13,699 bases of DNA from JANQGH01 sp039819285. Its GTDB lineage: Bacteria > Pseudomonadota > Alphaproteobacteria > DSM-16000 > Inquilinaceae. Below are positions 6,129 to 13,603 of this stretch, piece after piece. The translations under genes were made by a program, and so were the position numbers. The stretch is taken from positions 1 to 13,699 of the forward strand of contig JBCBSH010000122.1 in the NCBI GenBank assembly GCA_039819285.1, read 5' to 3'. Below the pieces are notes generated by a model. It was not told the origin of the DNA. It did not search any database and worked only from the letters and a program-made list of their open reading frames with translations. How positions within the stretch are numbered: position 1 is the first letter of the stretch; every line of letters starts with the position of its first letter.

Positions 6129-9100
6129 CTAAGTGCGGGCTTCGTCGAGCAGCGAAAGTACGCCCCTGACCGGAACGGACAGCCAGCCCGGCCGGTTGGC
6201 CGCCTCGTAGCCGATCTCGTACAGCGCCTTTTGCAGCACGAAGAGCTTCAGCAAACGATCGTCGTCGGGGCTAAGCGCCTCTAGGTCCAGAGCTGCCAGG
6301 TAGGCGTCGCAAAAGCGGTTGGCTGCCCGGTCGCGCCATGCCCAGGCAATCGCCTCCGCCTCCGGCGAAATGATGCCCTTTGCGCGGATCTGGTCGATCG
6401 CGGCGAAGGCGGCATAGTCGAAGCTGCGCAGCATGCCGGCCACATCGCGCAGCGGCGAGGATTTCGCCCGCCTTTCCTCAAGGCTGCGTCGTGGCTCGCC
6501 TTCGAAATCGATGATGAAGATATCGGCCTGGGAGACCAGCACCTGGCCGAGATGATAGTCCCCGTGGATGCGCGTCTTGGTGCCGGTCGGCCGGATCTTG
6601 CCGAGTACCCGGATCACTTTGTTGAGCTCCGCGCGACGCGCCAGAAGGGCCGCTGTCTCCGGCGTACCGGCGATGGCGGCGAGGCGTCGGAACGCGTCGT
6701 CGGCCAGGGCTTTGGTGTCCGCCACCCAATCCGCAATGTCGGCCCTTCTGATCTTCTCAATGCCGAAGCCTGGATCGCGGGACGGTGTGGCAAGTGCCTT
6801 GTGCAACTCGCCTGTTCGCTGGCCGAGAATGTCGGTGAGGTCGAGCGGATAGGGATAGCCCTCCTCCGTCTCGTCCTCGGCGGTGACCGCCTGCTCCGCC
6901 AGCGCCCGATCCTCGATCTCAAGCGCCAAGGCGTCGACCATCGCATTCCAACCATCGCCTTGGTTCGGGACGAAGGCGAAACAAGCGGCGATCGCCGCCT
7001 CGCCGATGCCCTCGCCCCCGATCGAGGCTTCGCCGAGCAATGCAGGCGTGTTCGCGAAGTCGGTTTCTTCGGTCAGAAAGCGGCTGACCTCTATGTCCGG
7101 CTGCAGGCCGGCCCTCAGCCGGCGATAGATCTTCAAGACGCCCTTGCTGCCCACCGCGACCGAGACGTTCGATTGTTCGACACCGAGCGGTCGCGCCTCG
7201 TCGACACCGTCGAGGTCTTCCAGACCGGACGCCGCGCTGGCGCGAAAGCTGATGCCGCCCGCCGTCGTTTCGGCGCCGTCTTTCATTGCCGTCAGGATTG
7301 CCTCGGCAAAACCGGGGTCGGTCGCGGCATCGACCAATGCGCCCAGTCGGTTGGTGCGACGCAGCCTCGCAAGCGTTGCCGACAGTGTCGGCGCGCCGAA
7401 CTGCATATGCTCGTCGCCCCACAGCGCGGCGAGCGGCAGCAGATAGGTCTGCGGTCCGGTCACTGCCGTTTCGACGTGAGTGGCCACAAGGCCGTAGCCC
7501 GCGCCGATTTCTGGCCCGGCCAGCACCTCAACATTCTTCACCCTTTCCCCTTTGGCCCCGTACCAGCGCTGCAGCGCCAGAAAGTCAGGCAATACCTCCC
7601 GGTTCAGGCGCGCCCTCACATCGTCGGAAAGCACCGCCCCGATGCCCGTGCCACGACACGTCAACGTCGCGAACTCTGGCAGAATTTCCGGCGTGGTCTG
7701 CTGCCCCGCGAGGTCGCTTTCATCGGCAAGCTGAAACCAGAAAAACCCGTAGGGCGGCAGGGTCAGCATGTAGGGCAGATCGCCGATCGCGGGGAAGGTG
7801 GTGCCGCCATCGAGCTCGACCGGCACACGGCCGCGATGATCGGCCAGGTTCAATTCCACCGCCTGCGCCGTCCGGCTGACATTGAACACGCACAGCAAGA
7901 TCTCGTCGCCGTGGGTGCGGGTGTAGGCCAGGATCTTGCGGTTGCGGGGATAGATGAAATCCAGCCTGCCGCGCCCGAGCGACTTATGTCGCTTGCGGAT
8001 CGTGATCGTGCGCTTCATCCAGTTCAGTAGCGAGCCGGAGCTTGAGGCCTGGCCCTCGACATTGACGGCCTCGTAGCCATAGACCGGGTCCTGGATGGTC
8101 GGCAGGTAAAGCTGCTGAGGATTGGCCCTGGAAAAGCCGCCATTGCGGTCCGCGGACCATTGCATCGGCGTGCGCACGCCGTCCCGGTCGCCGAGATAGT
8201 AGTTGTCGCCCATGCCGATTTCGTCGCCGTAATAGATCACGGGCGTGCCGGGCATCGAAAACAACAGGCCGTTCATCAGCTCGATCTTGCGCCGGTCGTT
8301 GTCGAGCAGGGGCGCCAGGCGACGTCGGATGCCGAGATTGATCCGCGCCCTTCGGTCCGACGCGTAGAACGACCACATGTAGTCGCGCTCTTCGTCGGTC
8401 ACCATTTCCAGCGTCAGCTCGTCATGGTTGCGCAGGAAAATGGCCCACTGACAGTTTTCCGGGATCTCCGGCGTCTGGCGCAGAATGTCCGTGACCGGAT
8501 GGCGATCCTCCTGGGCCAGGGCCATGTACATGCGCGGCATCAGCGGGAAGTGAAAGCCCATATGGCATTCGTCGCCGTCGCCGAAATAGGGCCGCGTGTC
8601 CTCCGGCCACTGGTTGGCCTCCGCCAAGAGCATGCGGTCCGGATAGTGGGCGTCGAGTTCGGCCCGGATCTTCTTCAGGACGTCGTGGGTTTCCGGCAGG
8701 TTCTCATTGTTCGTACCCTCACGCTCGACCAGGTAGGGGATGGCGTCCAGCCGCAGCCCGTCGACCCCCATGTCGAGCCAGAAATGCATGATCTTGAGGA
8801 CCTGCTTCAGCACCTCCGGATTGTCGAAATTCAGGTCGGGCTGATGGGCGTAGAAACGGTGCCAGTAATACGCGCCCGCCGTCGCATCCCAGGTCCAGTT
8901 GGATTTCTCCGTGTCGATAAAGATGATCCGGGTCTCGGGGAACTTCTCGTCTGAGTCCGACCAGACATAGAAGTCACGCTCGACACTGCCGGCCGGCGCC
9001 TCGCGCGCGCGTTGAAACCACGGGTGCTGATCGGATGTGTGGTTGATGACCAGTTCGGTGATGACGCGGATGCCGCGGCGGTGCGCCTCTTCGACGAAGA

Positions 9101-9410
9101 GACGAAAATCCTCGACCTCGCCATAGCTGGGATTGACCGCCTCATAGGCCGCGATGTCGTAACCGTCGTCGCGCAAGGGCGAGGGGTAGAAGGGCAGCAC
9201 CCAGATCGTATTGACGCCCAGCTCGGCGACATAGTCCAGACGCTGGATCAGGCCCTGAAAGTCGCCAATGCCGTCATTGTTGGCGTCCTGAAAGGCCTTG
9301 ATGTGCAGCTGGTAAATGATCGCGTCCTTGTACCAGTCGTGCTGGCTGCGATCGATGATCATCACCCCGTCGGCCGGCTGGGTATCCGGGGTTGCGGTCG
9401 CCGCCTCCAT
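6129..9410 (-). CDS. treS: Trehalose synthase fused to maltokinase (TreS-Mak)
   Basis: This 1093-residue bifunctional cytosolic protein has two parts. The N-terminal GH13 domain (about residues 25-570) isomerises trehalose and maltose. Its motifs are VINHTSDQH (122-129), the nucleophile Asp222 in GVDGLRLDA, the acid/base Glu264 in LLAEANQWPED, and FLRNHDE with His329 and Asp330. After a linker, the C-terminal maltokinase part (about 620-1093) phosphorylates maltose with ATP to maltose 1-phosphate. It shows GSKGVLKIYRRL near 750-760 (ATP-lysine region), IHGDYHLGQVL near 945-955 (catalytic Asp/His loop) and IIDFEGEP near 965-972 (metal Asp). The length fits known TreS-Mak fusions. ATG 9410 lies five bases after the glgE stop, so the two are one operon with coupled translation. 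The product feeds GlgE directly. Confidence 0.95.
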   Translation of the reverse strand: MEAATATPDTQPADGVMIIDRSQHDWYKDAIIYQLHIKAFQDANNDGIGDFQGLIQRLDYVAELGVNTIWVLPFYPSPLRDDGYDIAAYEAVNPSYGEVEDFRLFVEEAHRRGIRVITELVINHTSDQHPWFQRAREAPAGSVERDFYVWSDSDEKFPETRIIFIDTEKSNWTWDATAGAYYWHRFYAHQPDLNFDNPEVLKQVLKIMHFWLDMGVDGLRLDAIPYLVEREGTNNENLPETHDVLKKIRAELDAHYPDRMLLAEANQWPEDTRPYFGDGDECHMGFHFPLMPRMYMALAQEDRHPVTDILRQTPEIPENCQWAIFLRNHDELTLEMVTDEERDYMWSFYASDRRARINLGIRRRLAPLLDNDRRKIELMNGLLFSMPGTPVIYYGDEIGMGDNYYLGDRDGVRTPMQWSADRNGGFSRANPQQLYLPTIQDPVYGYEAVNVEGQASSSGSLLNWMKRTITIRKRHKSLGRGRLDFIYPRNRKILAYTRTHGDEILLCVFNVSRTAQAVELNLADHRGRVPVELDGGTTFPAIGDLPYMLTLPPYGFFWFQLADESDLAGQQTTPEILPEFATLTCRGTGIGAVLSDDVRARLNREVLPDFLALQRWYGAKGERVKNVEVLAGPEIGAGYGLVATHVETAVTGPQTYLLPLAALWGDEHMQFGAPTLSATLARLRRTNRLGALVDAATDPGFAEAILTAMKDGAETTAGGISFRASAASGLEDLDGVDEARPLGVEQSNVSVAVGSKGVLKIYRRLRAGLQPDIEVSRFLTEETDFANTPALLGEASIGGEGIGEAAIAACFAFVPNQGDGWNAMVDALALEIEDRALAEQAVTAEDETEEGYPYPLDLTDILGQRTGELHKALATPSRDPGFGIEKIRRADIADWVADTKALADDAFRRLAAIAGTPETAALLARRAELNKVIRVLGKIRPTGTKTRIHGDYHLGQVLVSQADIFIIDFEGEPRRSLEERRAKSSPLRDVAGMLRSFDYAAFAAIDQIRAKGIISPEAEAIAWAWRDRAANRFCDAYLAALDLEALSPDDDRLLKLFVLQKALYEIGYEAANRPGWLSVPVRGVLSLLDEART

Positions 9411-9415
9411 CGGAC

Positions 9416-11560
9416 TTACCCGGCCGAGGGGCTTTTCAGTGACCAGATCGCGTACGGCCGCTCATCCGGCGTCAACCAGACTTGCTGCATCTTGCCCTCC
9501 CAACGCAGATCGCCGCCCGTCACCAGGTCCTTGCCCTCGATCGCCGCATCGTCCGGCAGGCCGAACTCCCACAGCGGGACCTCGATGGTGGCGCCTTGGG
9601 GATTGTGGGGATCGAGACTGACGGCAAACAGAACAAAATCCGAGAGATCGGCGGTGAACTTGCCGTAATAGAGGATGTTGTCGTTCCAGGCGTTGTAGAA
9701 CCTCAAGCCAGCCATCTGCTGAAGCGCGGCATGGTCGCGCCGCAGACGGTTCACCAAGCGAATGTCATCCTTGATGTGGCCAGGCCGGTCAAAGTCCCAG
9801 ACCCGCAACTGATACTTCTCGCTGTCGAGATACTCCTCCTTGCCTGGCACCGGCGAGGCCTCACAGATCTCAAAGCCGTTATAGAGCCCGTAGTTGCTCG
9901 ACAGCGACGCGGCCAAGACCAGCCGTACGCGGTGGGCCGCCCGCCCGCCCGTTTGCAGGAAGACCGGATTGATGTCCGGCGTGTTGACGAAGAAGTTGGG
10001 CCGCATGATCTGCGGCATGTCGCCTTCGGTCAGTTCTGTCAGGTATTCCGTCAGCTCGTGCTTGGTGTTGCGCCAGGTGAAGTAGCTGTAAGACTGGGTG
10101 TAGCCGACCTTGGCCAGTCGCTTCATCATCTTCGGCCGGGTGAAGGCCTCGGCCAGAAAGATGGCTTCGGGGTGCTTGGCGTGCACCTCGGCGATCAGCC
10201 ACTCCCAAAACGGCAGGGGTTTGGTGTGGGGATTGTCGACCCGGAAGATCTTCACGCCACGGCCGATCCAACCCAAGACGATGTCGCGCAGTGCGAACCA
10301 CAACGAAGGGATGGCGTCCCGATAGAAATGGACGTTGACGATGTCCTCGTACTTTTTCGGCGGGTTCTCGGCGAATTTGATCGTGCCGTCGGGCCGCCAG
10401 TCGAACCATTCGGGGTGTTCCTTCAGCCATGGATGGTCCGGCGAACACTGGATGGCAAAATCAAGCGCGATTTCCAGCCCATGGTCCGCCGCCGCCGCGA
10501 CCAGCCGTTCGAAGCTTTCAAAGTCGCCCAGTTCGGCGTGGATGGCGTCATGGCCGCCGTCTTCGGCGCCGATCGCGTAGGGCGATCCGGGATCGTCCGG
10601 TGCCGCCCGCAGCGCGTTGTTCCGACCCTTGCGGTTGGTTTTGCCGACCGGGTGAATGGGCGGAAAATAAAGGACGTCAAACCCAAGATCCCGCACATAA
10701 GGCAGGTGCGCGATGACATCATCGAAGGTGCCATGCCGCTCCTCGGAGAAGGCCATGGAACGGGGCATCAGCTCGTACCAGGCGGAGAAAAGTGCCCGTT
10801 CGCGGTCGACCCAGACCGGTATCGGCGCCTCCAGGGTCGACAGGTTGGTGCGCAGACCAACGCGCCGCATCAGCGCGGTCGTCTCATCGGTCATCAGGAC
10901 GCTGAACAGTTCGCCGTCGGCGTCAGCAGCCTTGAGGGTTGCGACCAACGCGCCGAGCGCTTTTTGGTCATCGGCGGAGAGGCCCTTGGCGGCGTCGGCC
11001 GTGTTCTCGACCAGCGCGCGCCCTTCTTGAAGCTCCAGGGTCAGTGACAGGCCGGCGTCATGCTTCTTGGTGACCTCGGCCTGCCAGGTTGCGAACAGAT
11101 CGCGCCAGGCCTGGATGGTGAATGCGTGCGCGCCGATCTCGTCAAAGGTCGCAACACCCCGCCAACGGTCGTTGCCGATCGGCCGCATCGGCACTTTCGA
11201 CCAGTTCTCGCTATCGTGCCGGCGCGTCAGCAGCGCGGCCTGCAACACATCATGCCCGTCGCAGAAAATGTCGGCCTCGACGACAAATCGATGGCCGGCA
11301 ACCGCCTTGGCGACAAACCGCCCGTCATCGACAGACGGCGATACCTCTTCAATCGCGACCCGGTTCGCCGCGAGCTGCATCAAGCGTTCGATCGCGTCCG
11401 GGTCAGGCGCGCTGGTTGCGACGAGCTGAGCCTTGTTTTTGGTCTGCAGTGCCAAGGCAACCTCCTCGATCCGTTGACGCCGCTCGGGTCCGGCGCCCGC
11501 CATCGACGGAGGGTTCGTGAGGGACGAAACAGCGTTCGCCGAGGGCGGCCAGGCGCCCAT
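9416..11560 (-). CDS. glgE: Alpha-1,4-glucan:maltose-1-phosphate maltosyltransferase GlgE
   Basis: This 714-residue GH13 transferase adds maltosyl units from maltose 1-phosphate to alpha-1,4-glucan chains. After a charged N-terminal extension of about 65 residues, the GlgE N-domain begins at RVAIEEVSPSVDDGRF (67-82). Catalytic-domain motifs include LYFPPIHPVGKTNRKG, DFAIQCSPDHPW, the nucleophile Asp442 in FRVDNPHTKP, the acid/base Glu471 in FLAEAFTRP, and FFVNTPDINP. The 29-residue spacing between nucleophile and acid/base agrees with what I recall for Streptomyces GlgE. I kept ATG 11560; ATG 11503 (Met20) is an alternative and neither has a strong ribosome-binding site. It is the first gene of the two-gene minus-strand operon with treS. 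The SCO gene ends 89 bases upstream on the same strand. Confidence 0.94.
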   Translation of the reverse strand: MGAWPPSANAVSSLTNPPSMAGAGPERRQRIEEVALALQTKNKAQLVATSAPDPDAIERLMQLAANRVAIEEVSPSVDDGRFVAKAVAGHRFVVEADIFCDGHDVLQAALLTRRHDSENWSKVPMRPIGNDRWRGVATFDEIGAHAFTIQAWRDLFATWQAEVTKKHDAGLSLTLELQEGRALVENTADAAKGLSADDQKALGALVATLKAADADGELFSVLMTDETTALMRRVGLRTNLSTLEAPIPVWVDRERALFSAWYELMPRSMAFSEERHGTFDDVIAHLPYVRDLGFDVLYFPPIHPVGKTNRKGRNNALRAAPDDPGSPYAIGAEDGGHDAIHAELGDFESFERLVAAAADHGLEIALDFAIQCSPDHPWLKEHPEWFDWRPDGTIKFAENPPKKYEDIVNVHFYRDAIPSLWFALRDIVLGWIGRGVKIFRVDNPHTKPLPFWEWLIAEVHAKHPEAIFLAEAFTRPKMMKRLAKVGYTQSYSYFTWRNTKHELTEYLTELTEGDMPQIMRPNFFVNTPDINPVFLQTGGRAAHRVRLVLAASLSSNYGLYNGFEICEASPVPGKEEYLDSEKYQLRVWDFDRPGHIKDDIRLVNRLRRDHAALQQMAGLRFYNAWNDNILYYGKFTADLSDFVLFAVSLDPHNPQGATIEVPLWEFGLPDDAAIEGKDLVTGGDLRWEGKMQQVWLTPDERPYAIWSLKSPSAG

Positions 11561-11585
11561 GATAACCCGGCCGCAAGGATGATCC

Positions 11586-11599
11586 AGCCGTAACCGGCT
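11586..11599 (-). other. Small hairpin in the SCO-glgE gap
   Basis: AGCCG and CGGCT are perfect 5-bp arms around a 4-base loop, lying in the glgE leader about 26 bases before its start. No T-run follows. A weak TTGACG (minus strand, 11604-11609) lies just upstream of it, but no convincing -10 box is seen, so a separate glgE promoter is only possible. Confidence 0.25.
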
Positions 11600-11649
11600 C
11601 GCGCGTCAACCTCGCGACCGGCCGGATCGAACGCGCGGCCGACCTGGGC

Positions 11650-12252
11650 TTAGGCCGCCGCCTCAACGATCGTCTGCACCATGGCGTCGACACCGTCCGT
11701 GGGTCGGAACATCCAGACCAGCCGGCCGGTGGGATCCAAGAGATAAATGTACGAACTGTGATCCAGCAAATAGTCGGTCGCCGAGCCATCATCGACCCGA
11801 CGGTAGTAGACCCCGTATTGCTCCGCGATCTGCTCGATCTGCTCCACGCTGCCGGTCAGGCCGATCATGTCTGGGTGAAACAGGTCGGCATAGTCGCCGA
11901 CCAGTTCGGGCCCGTCCCGTTCGGGGTCCACCGTGATGAAAACCGGCGTGACCGCAATGCCCTCCTCGGCCAGTTGGTCGACAGCGCCGGCGACGCGCGC
12001 CAGTTCGGTCGGGCAAACGTCGGGGCAGTAGGTAAAGCCGAAATAGACCATGGCCCCATTGCCCGAAAGGGCACTGCTGTCGAAGTCGGCGCCGTCGCTG
12101 TCGACCAGCGTGAAGGCGCCGCCGAGGTCGGCCGGCGGCATGAGGCCGACGGGTTCGAACGCCGGCGCACGGGTGAAATAGATGCCGGCGGCCACGGCGA
12201 TTGCCGCCACCGTGACGCTGGCGACACCGGTCAAAACCATATTTCTGTTCAT
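11650..12252 (-). CDS. SCO1/SenC/PrrC-family copper-binding protein
   Basis: This 200-residue thioredoxin-fold protein is anchored by an N-terminal membrane segment (about residues 7-25, VLTGVASVTVAAIAVAAGI) and faces the periplasm. The metal site is complete: FTYCPDVCP (Cys76 and Cys80) and the distal His165 in LLDHSSYIYLLD. SCO proteins hold copper and act as thiol reductases in assembling the CuA centre of aa3-type cytochrome c oxidase, and in some bacteria they also signal to redox regulators. ATG 12252 follows GAGGATCAAG, a good ribosome-binding site. It sits 74 bases after the PCuAC gene on the same strand, with a strong hairpin between them. This neighbourhood supports a role in copper delivery rather than general redox. 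It ends 89 bases before glgE, an unrelated pathway. Confidence 0.92.
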   Translation of the reverse strand: MNRNMVLTGVASVTVAAIAVAAGIYFTRAPAFEPVGLMPPADLGGAFTLVDSDGADFDSSALSGNGAMVYFGFTYCPDVCPTELARVAGAVDQLAEEGIAVTPVFITVDPERDGPELVGDYADLFHPDMIGLTGSVEQIEQIAEQYGVYYRRVDDGSATDYLLDHSSYIYLLDPTGRLVWMFRPTDGVDAMVQTIVEAAA

Positions 12253-12285
12253 CTTGATCCTCGCACGAGGCGTTGCATGGAGGCC

Positions 12286-12314
12286 GGGCAGGCGCCGGTT
12301 TGTGGCGCCGGCCC
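12286..12314 (-). terminator. Strong hairpin between PCuAC and SCO genes
   Basis: GGGC plus GGCGCC (12286-12289, 12291-12296) pairs with GGCGCC plus GCCC (12304-12309, 12311-12314) around a 7-base loop, with one mismatch. It begins 12 bases after the PCuAC stop on the minus strand. No T-run follows on that strand, so it probably stabilises the PCuAC message or causes partial termination, lowering SCO output relative to PCuAC. Confidence 0.45.
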
Positions 12315-12326
12315 TGACCCCAAGCT

Positions 12327-12809
12327 TCAGTGGTCCGAATGAAGGTCCAAAACGGCGCCTGGCCCTTCTATGGCGGCCTCGACCTCGATGGTGCCGGCGT
12401 TTTGAAACGTCAGGGTCAGGGGGAACAGCTCCCCCTCGACCAGCCGGTCATCCAGCCCCATCAGCATCACATGTAGTCCGGACGGCTCCAGATAGATGGT
12501 CTCGCCTGCGGGGATCGTAATGCCGCCCTCAACCGGGCGCATACGCATCACGCCGTCGGTCATCTCATGCATGTGCAGCTCGGTTCGGCTGGACACGGGC
12601 GCCTCGGCCGCGATCAGGACATCGTCGCTGGAACCGTTGTTGGTGATGGCCATATAGGCGACGCCGTTGGCGGCGCTTGGCGCCGTCGCCCGGCTCCAAG
12701 GGTGGGTGATGGTCAGCTCGCCGACCTCGTAGTCATGGGCCTGGGCCATTCCCATCAGCGCCGCCCAAATGATCATGACGGCGCGGACGTACTTCATGCC
12801 TTTGAACAT
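12327..12809 (-). CDS. Periplasmic copper chaperone PCuAC
   Basis: This 160-residue secreted protein of the PCuAC (DUF461) family binds Cu(I) in the periplasm and passes it to the CuA site of cytochrome c oxidase, working with SCO. A signal peptide is clear: MFKGMKYVRAVMIIWAALMG, then MAQA with likely cleavage before HDYEVG. The copper motif is present: an initial His in ELHMHEM, a Met ten residues later in VMRM, and a final HVM in PSGLHVMLMGL, matching the H-x10-M-x21/22-H-x-M pattern. The C-terminus ends in HSDH, adding two more possible metal ligands. The start at 12809 follows GAAGGAAGAG, a strong ribosome-binding site. The open frame continues upstream to 13037 without family-like sequence, so I rejected that longer start. 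It lies between the DUF2946-like and SCO genes on the same strand. Confidence 0.92.
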   Translation of the reverse strand: MFKGMKYVRAVMIIWAALMGMAQAHDYEVGELTITHPWSRATAPSAANGVAYMAITNNGSSDDVLIAAEAPVSSRTELHMHEMTDGVMRMRPVEGGITIPAGETIYLEPSGLHVMLMGLDDRLVEGELFPLTLTFQNAGTIEVEAAIEGPGAVLDLHSDH

Positions 12810-12865
12810 ATCTCTTCCTTCGATTGGCAAGGGCTCCGGTGCACCCAAGGGGGCGCCGGCTACAG

Positions 12866-13306
12866 TCAGGTCAATCGAAGGAGGACGGGCGGTGCGCGTG
12901 CCGGCGGCCGTTCGTCCGGCCGATGGTCGGCAACCAGTGTCTCCGGCCAGGCGCCCGGACCGGTTTGGCAGCCGGCCGGCGTCGCGAACGGCGTTGCGTC
13001 GGGCACCGTTGGCGTAAGGCTGCCCCCGATGATGCACAGGCCGCAGAATGGATCAAAACCGCCGCCGGAACCCTGATCGCCCAACGGGGTCGAGGTATCC
13101 GGCAGGCAAAGCCAGCCGGCAAGCTCAGTTACCTGAAACCATTGGCCCGAGTCGCTTTGGACCCAGCGTTGGGACGGCCTGTCGTAGGGCAGCAACGTCG
13201 CCAGCACCAGGGCCAGCATGGCCAGCGTGCTGCCCGCGCGCACAAGGCGGGATGTTCGGCGACGGCGAAACGACATGGGCTTTCTGATGCCACGAATTGT
13301 CCGCAT
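12866..13306 (-). CDS. Small Cys-containing membrane protein, DUF2946-like
   Basis: This 146-residue protein starts with a strongly basic leader (SFRRRRTSRLVR) and one hydrophobic segment at about residues 21-40 (LVRAGSTLAMLALVLATLLP). A polar region follows with Cys67 and the pair FCGLC (Cys88, Cys91), and then a Pro-rich tail ending RPPARAPPVLL. One membrane anchor followed by a CxxC-type pair and a 'PPARxPP' end is the layout of DUF2946 proteins, which are often encoded beside copper genes. Here the tail lies just upstream of PCuAC and SCO on the same strand, so a role in copper handling is a reasonable inference; no biochemical function is known to me. An internal start at 13276 (Met11) would give 136 residues and begins closer to the basic leader; neither start has a strong ribosome-binding site. 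Confidence 0.65.
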   Translation of the reverse strand: MRTIRGIRKPMSFRRRRTSRLVRAGSTLAMLALVLATLLPYDRPSQRWVQSDSGQWFQVTELAGWLCLPDTSTPLGDQGSGGGFDPFCGLCIIGGSLTPTVPDATPFATPAGCQTGPGAWPETLVADHRPDERPPARAPPVLLRLT

Positions 13307-13402
13307 CCGCCAAGACCTGCGACACTATGAGACGCCGCAATCACGGCCCCTCGTCACGCGAGCAAGGCCGCGCGGTCCTGCAGCGGCGGCCCCTGTTTCC
13401 TG

Positions 13403-13432
13403 TTGACAAGCCGGGGATCCGGCCCCAACCAT
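13403..13432 (+). promoter_or_regulatory. Possible plus-strand promoter
   Basis: A consensus -35 box TTGACA (13403-13408) lies 18 bases before AACCAT (13427-13432), a poor -10 match. Transcription would begin near 13439 and run into the intrinsic terminator ending at 13586. The -35 match is perfect; the -10 is the weak point. Confidence 0.3.
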
Positions 13433-13438
13433 GCGGCC

Positions 13439-13586
13439 CCATGACCAGACATGTGATCTTCAGCCGACGACGACGCGCGCGCGGGTTCGCCCCGCTGCGG
13501 CGTTTTGGCTCGGCCCTGGGGTAGGTTGCCACCCGAACCCCGATAGACCGGACAAGCCAGCGCCGCCCGCCCAGGGTGGCTTTTTT
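13439..13586 (+). ncRNA. Possible leader RNA or small RNA with alternative pairing
   Basis: No convincing protein is encoded here, yet the stretch ends in an excellent intrinsic terminator. GCCACCC (13528-13534) is a perfect complement of the terminator's right arm GGGTGGC (13574-13580). GGGGT (13518-13522) can in turn pair with ACCCC (13537-13541). Such competing pairings are what an attenuator or riboswitch-like leader would show, with the probable GNAT gene starting 18 bases after the T-run. It could instead be a free small RNA of about 150 bases. The 5' end is a guess from the weak promoter. I found no match to SRP RNA, tRNA or a named riboswitch. Confidence 0.3.
13562..13586 (+). terminator. 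Intrinsic terminator
   Basis: GCCGCCC (13562-13568) pairs with GGGTGGC (13574-13580) over seven positions with one G-U, around a 5-base loop. It is followed directly by six T (13581-13586), the classic Rho-independent form. It acts on the plus strand, where no upstream gene is evident, and lies just before the start at 13604. Confidence 0.8.
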
Positions 13587-13603
13587 GTCGGTCAGGTACC
13601 TCG

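Noticed and set aside
6552..8030. Long plus-strand open frame antisense to treS (492 codons)
   Set aside because: It lies wholly within the recognisable TreS-Mak gene; high G+C makes long antisense frames common. Its protein has no recognisable motif and the TreS motifs are complete.
9482..11047. Long plus-strand open frame antisense to glgE (521 codons)
   Set aside because: Same reason: it mirrors GlgE coding sequence, has no ribosome-binding site of note and no family pattern.
12809..13037. Upstream extension of the PCuAC frame to 13037
   Set aside because: The added 76 residues overlap the DUF2946-like gene and would bury the clear signal peptide that follows a strong ribosome-binding site at 12809.
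13488..13499. T-arm-like GGGTTCGCCCC suggesting a tRNA
   Set aside because: No acceptor stem, anticodon arm or CCA end could be laid out around it; it is a simple G+C-rich hairpin.
13430..13586. SRP RNA or 6S RNA as identity of the right-end non-coding stretch
   Set aside because: The conserved SRP core (a GGAAG-type tetraloop within GTCCGGAAGGAAGCAGCC-like sequence) is absent, and no 6S-type long paired arms were found.
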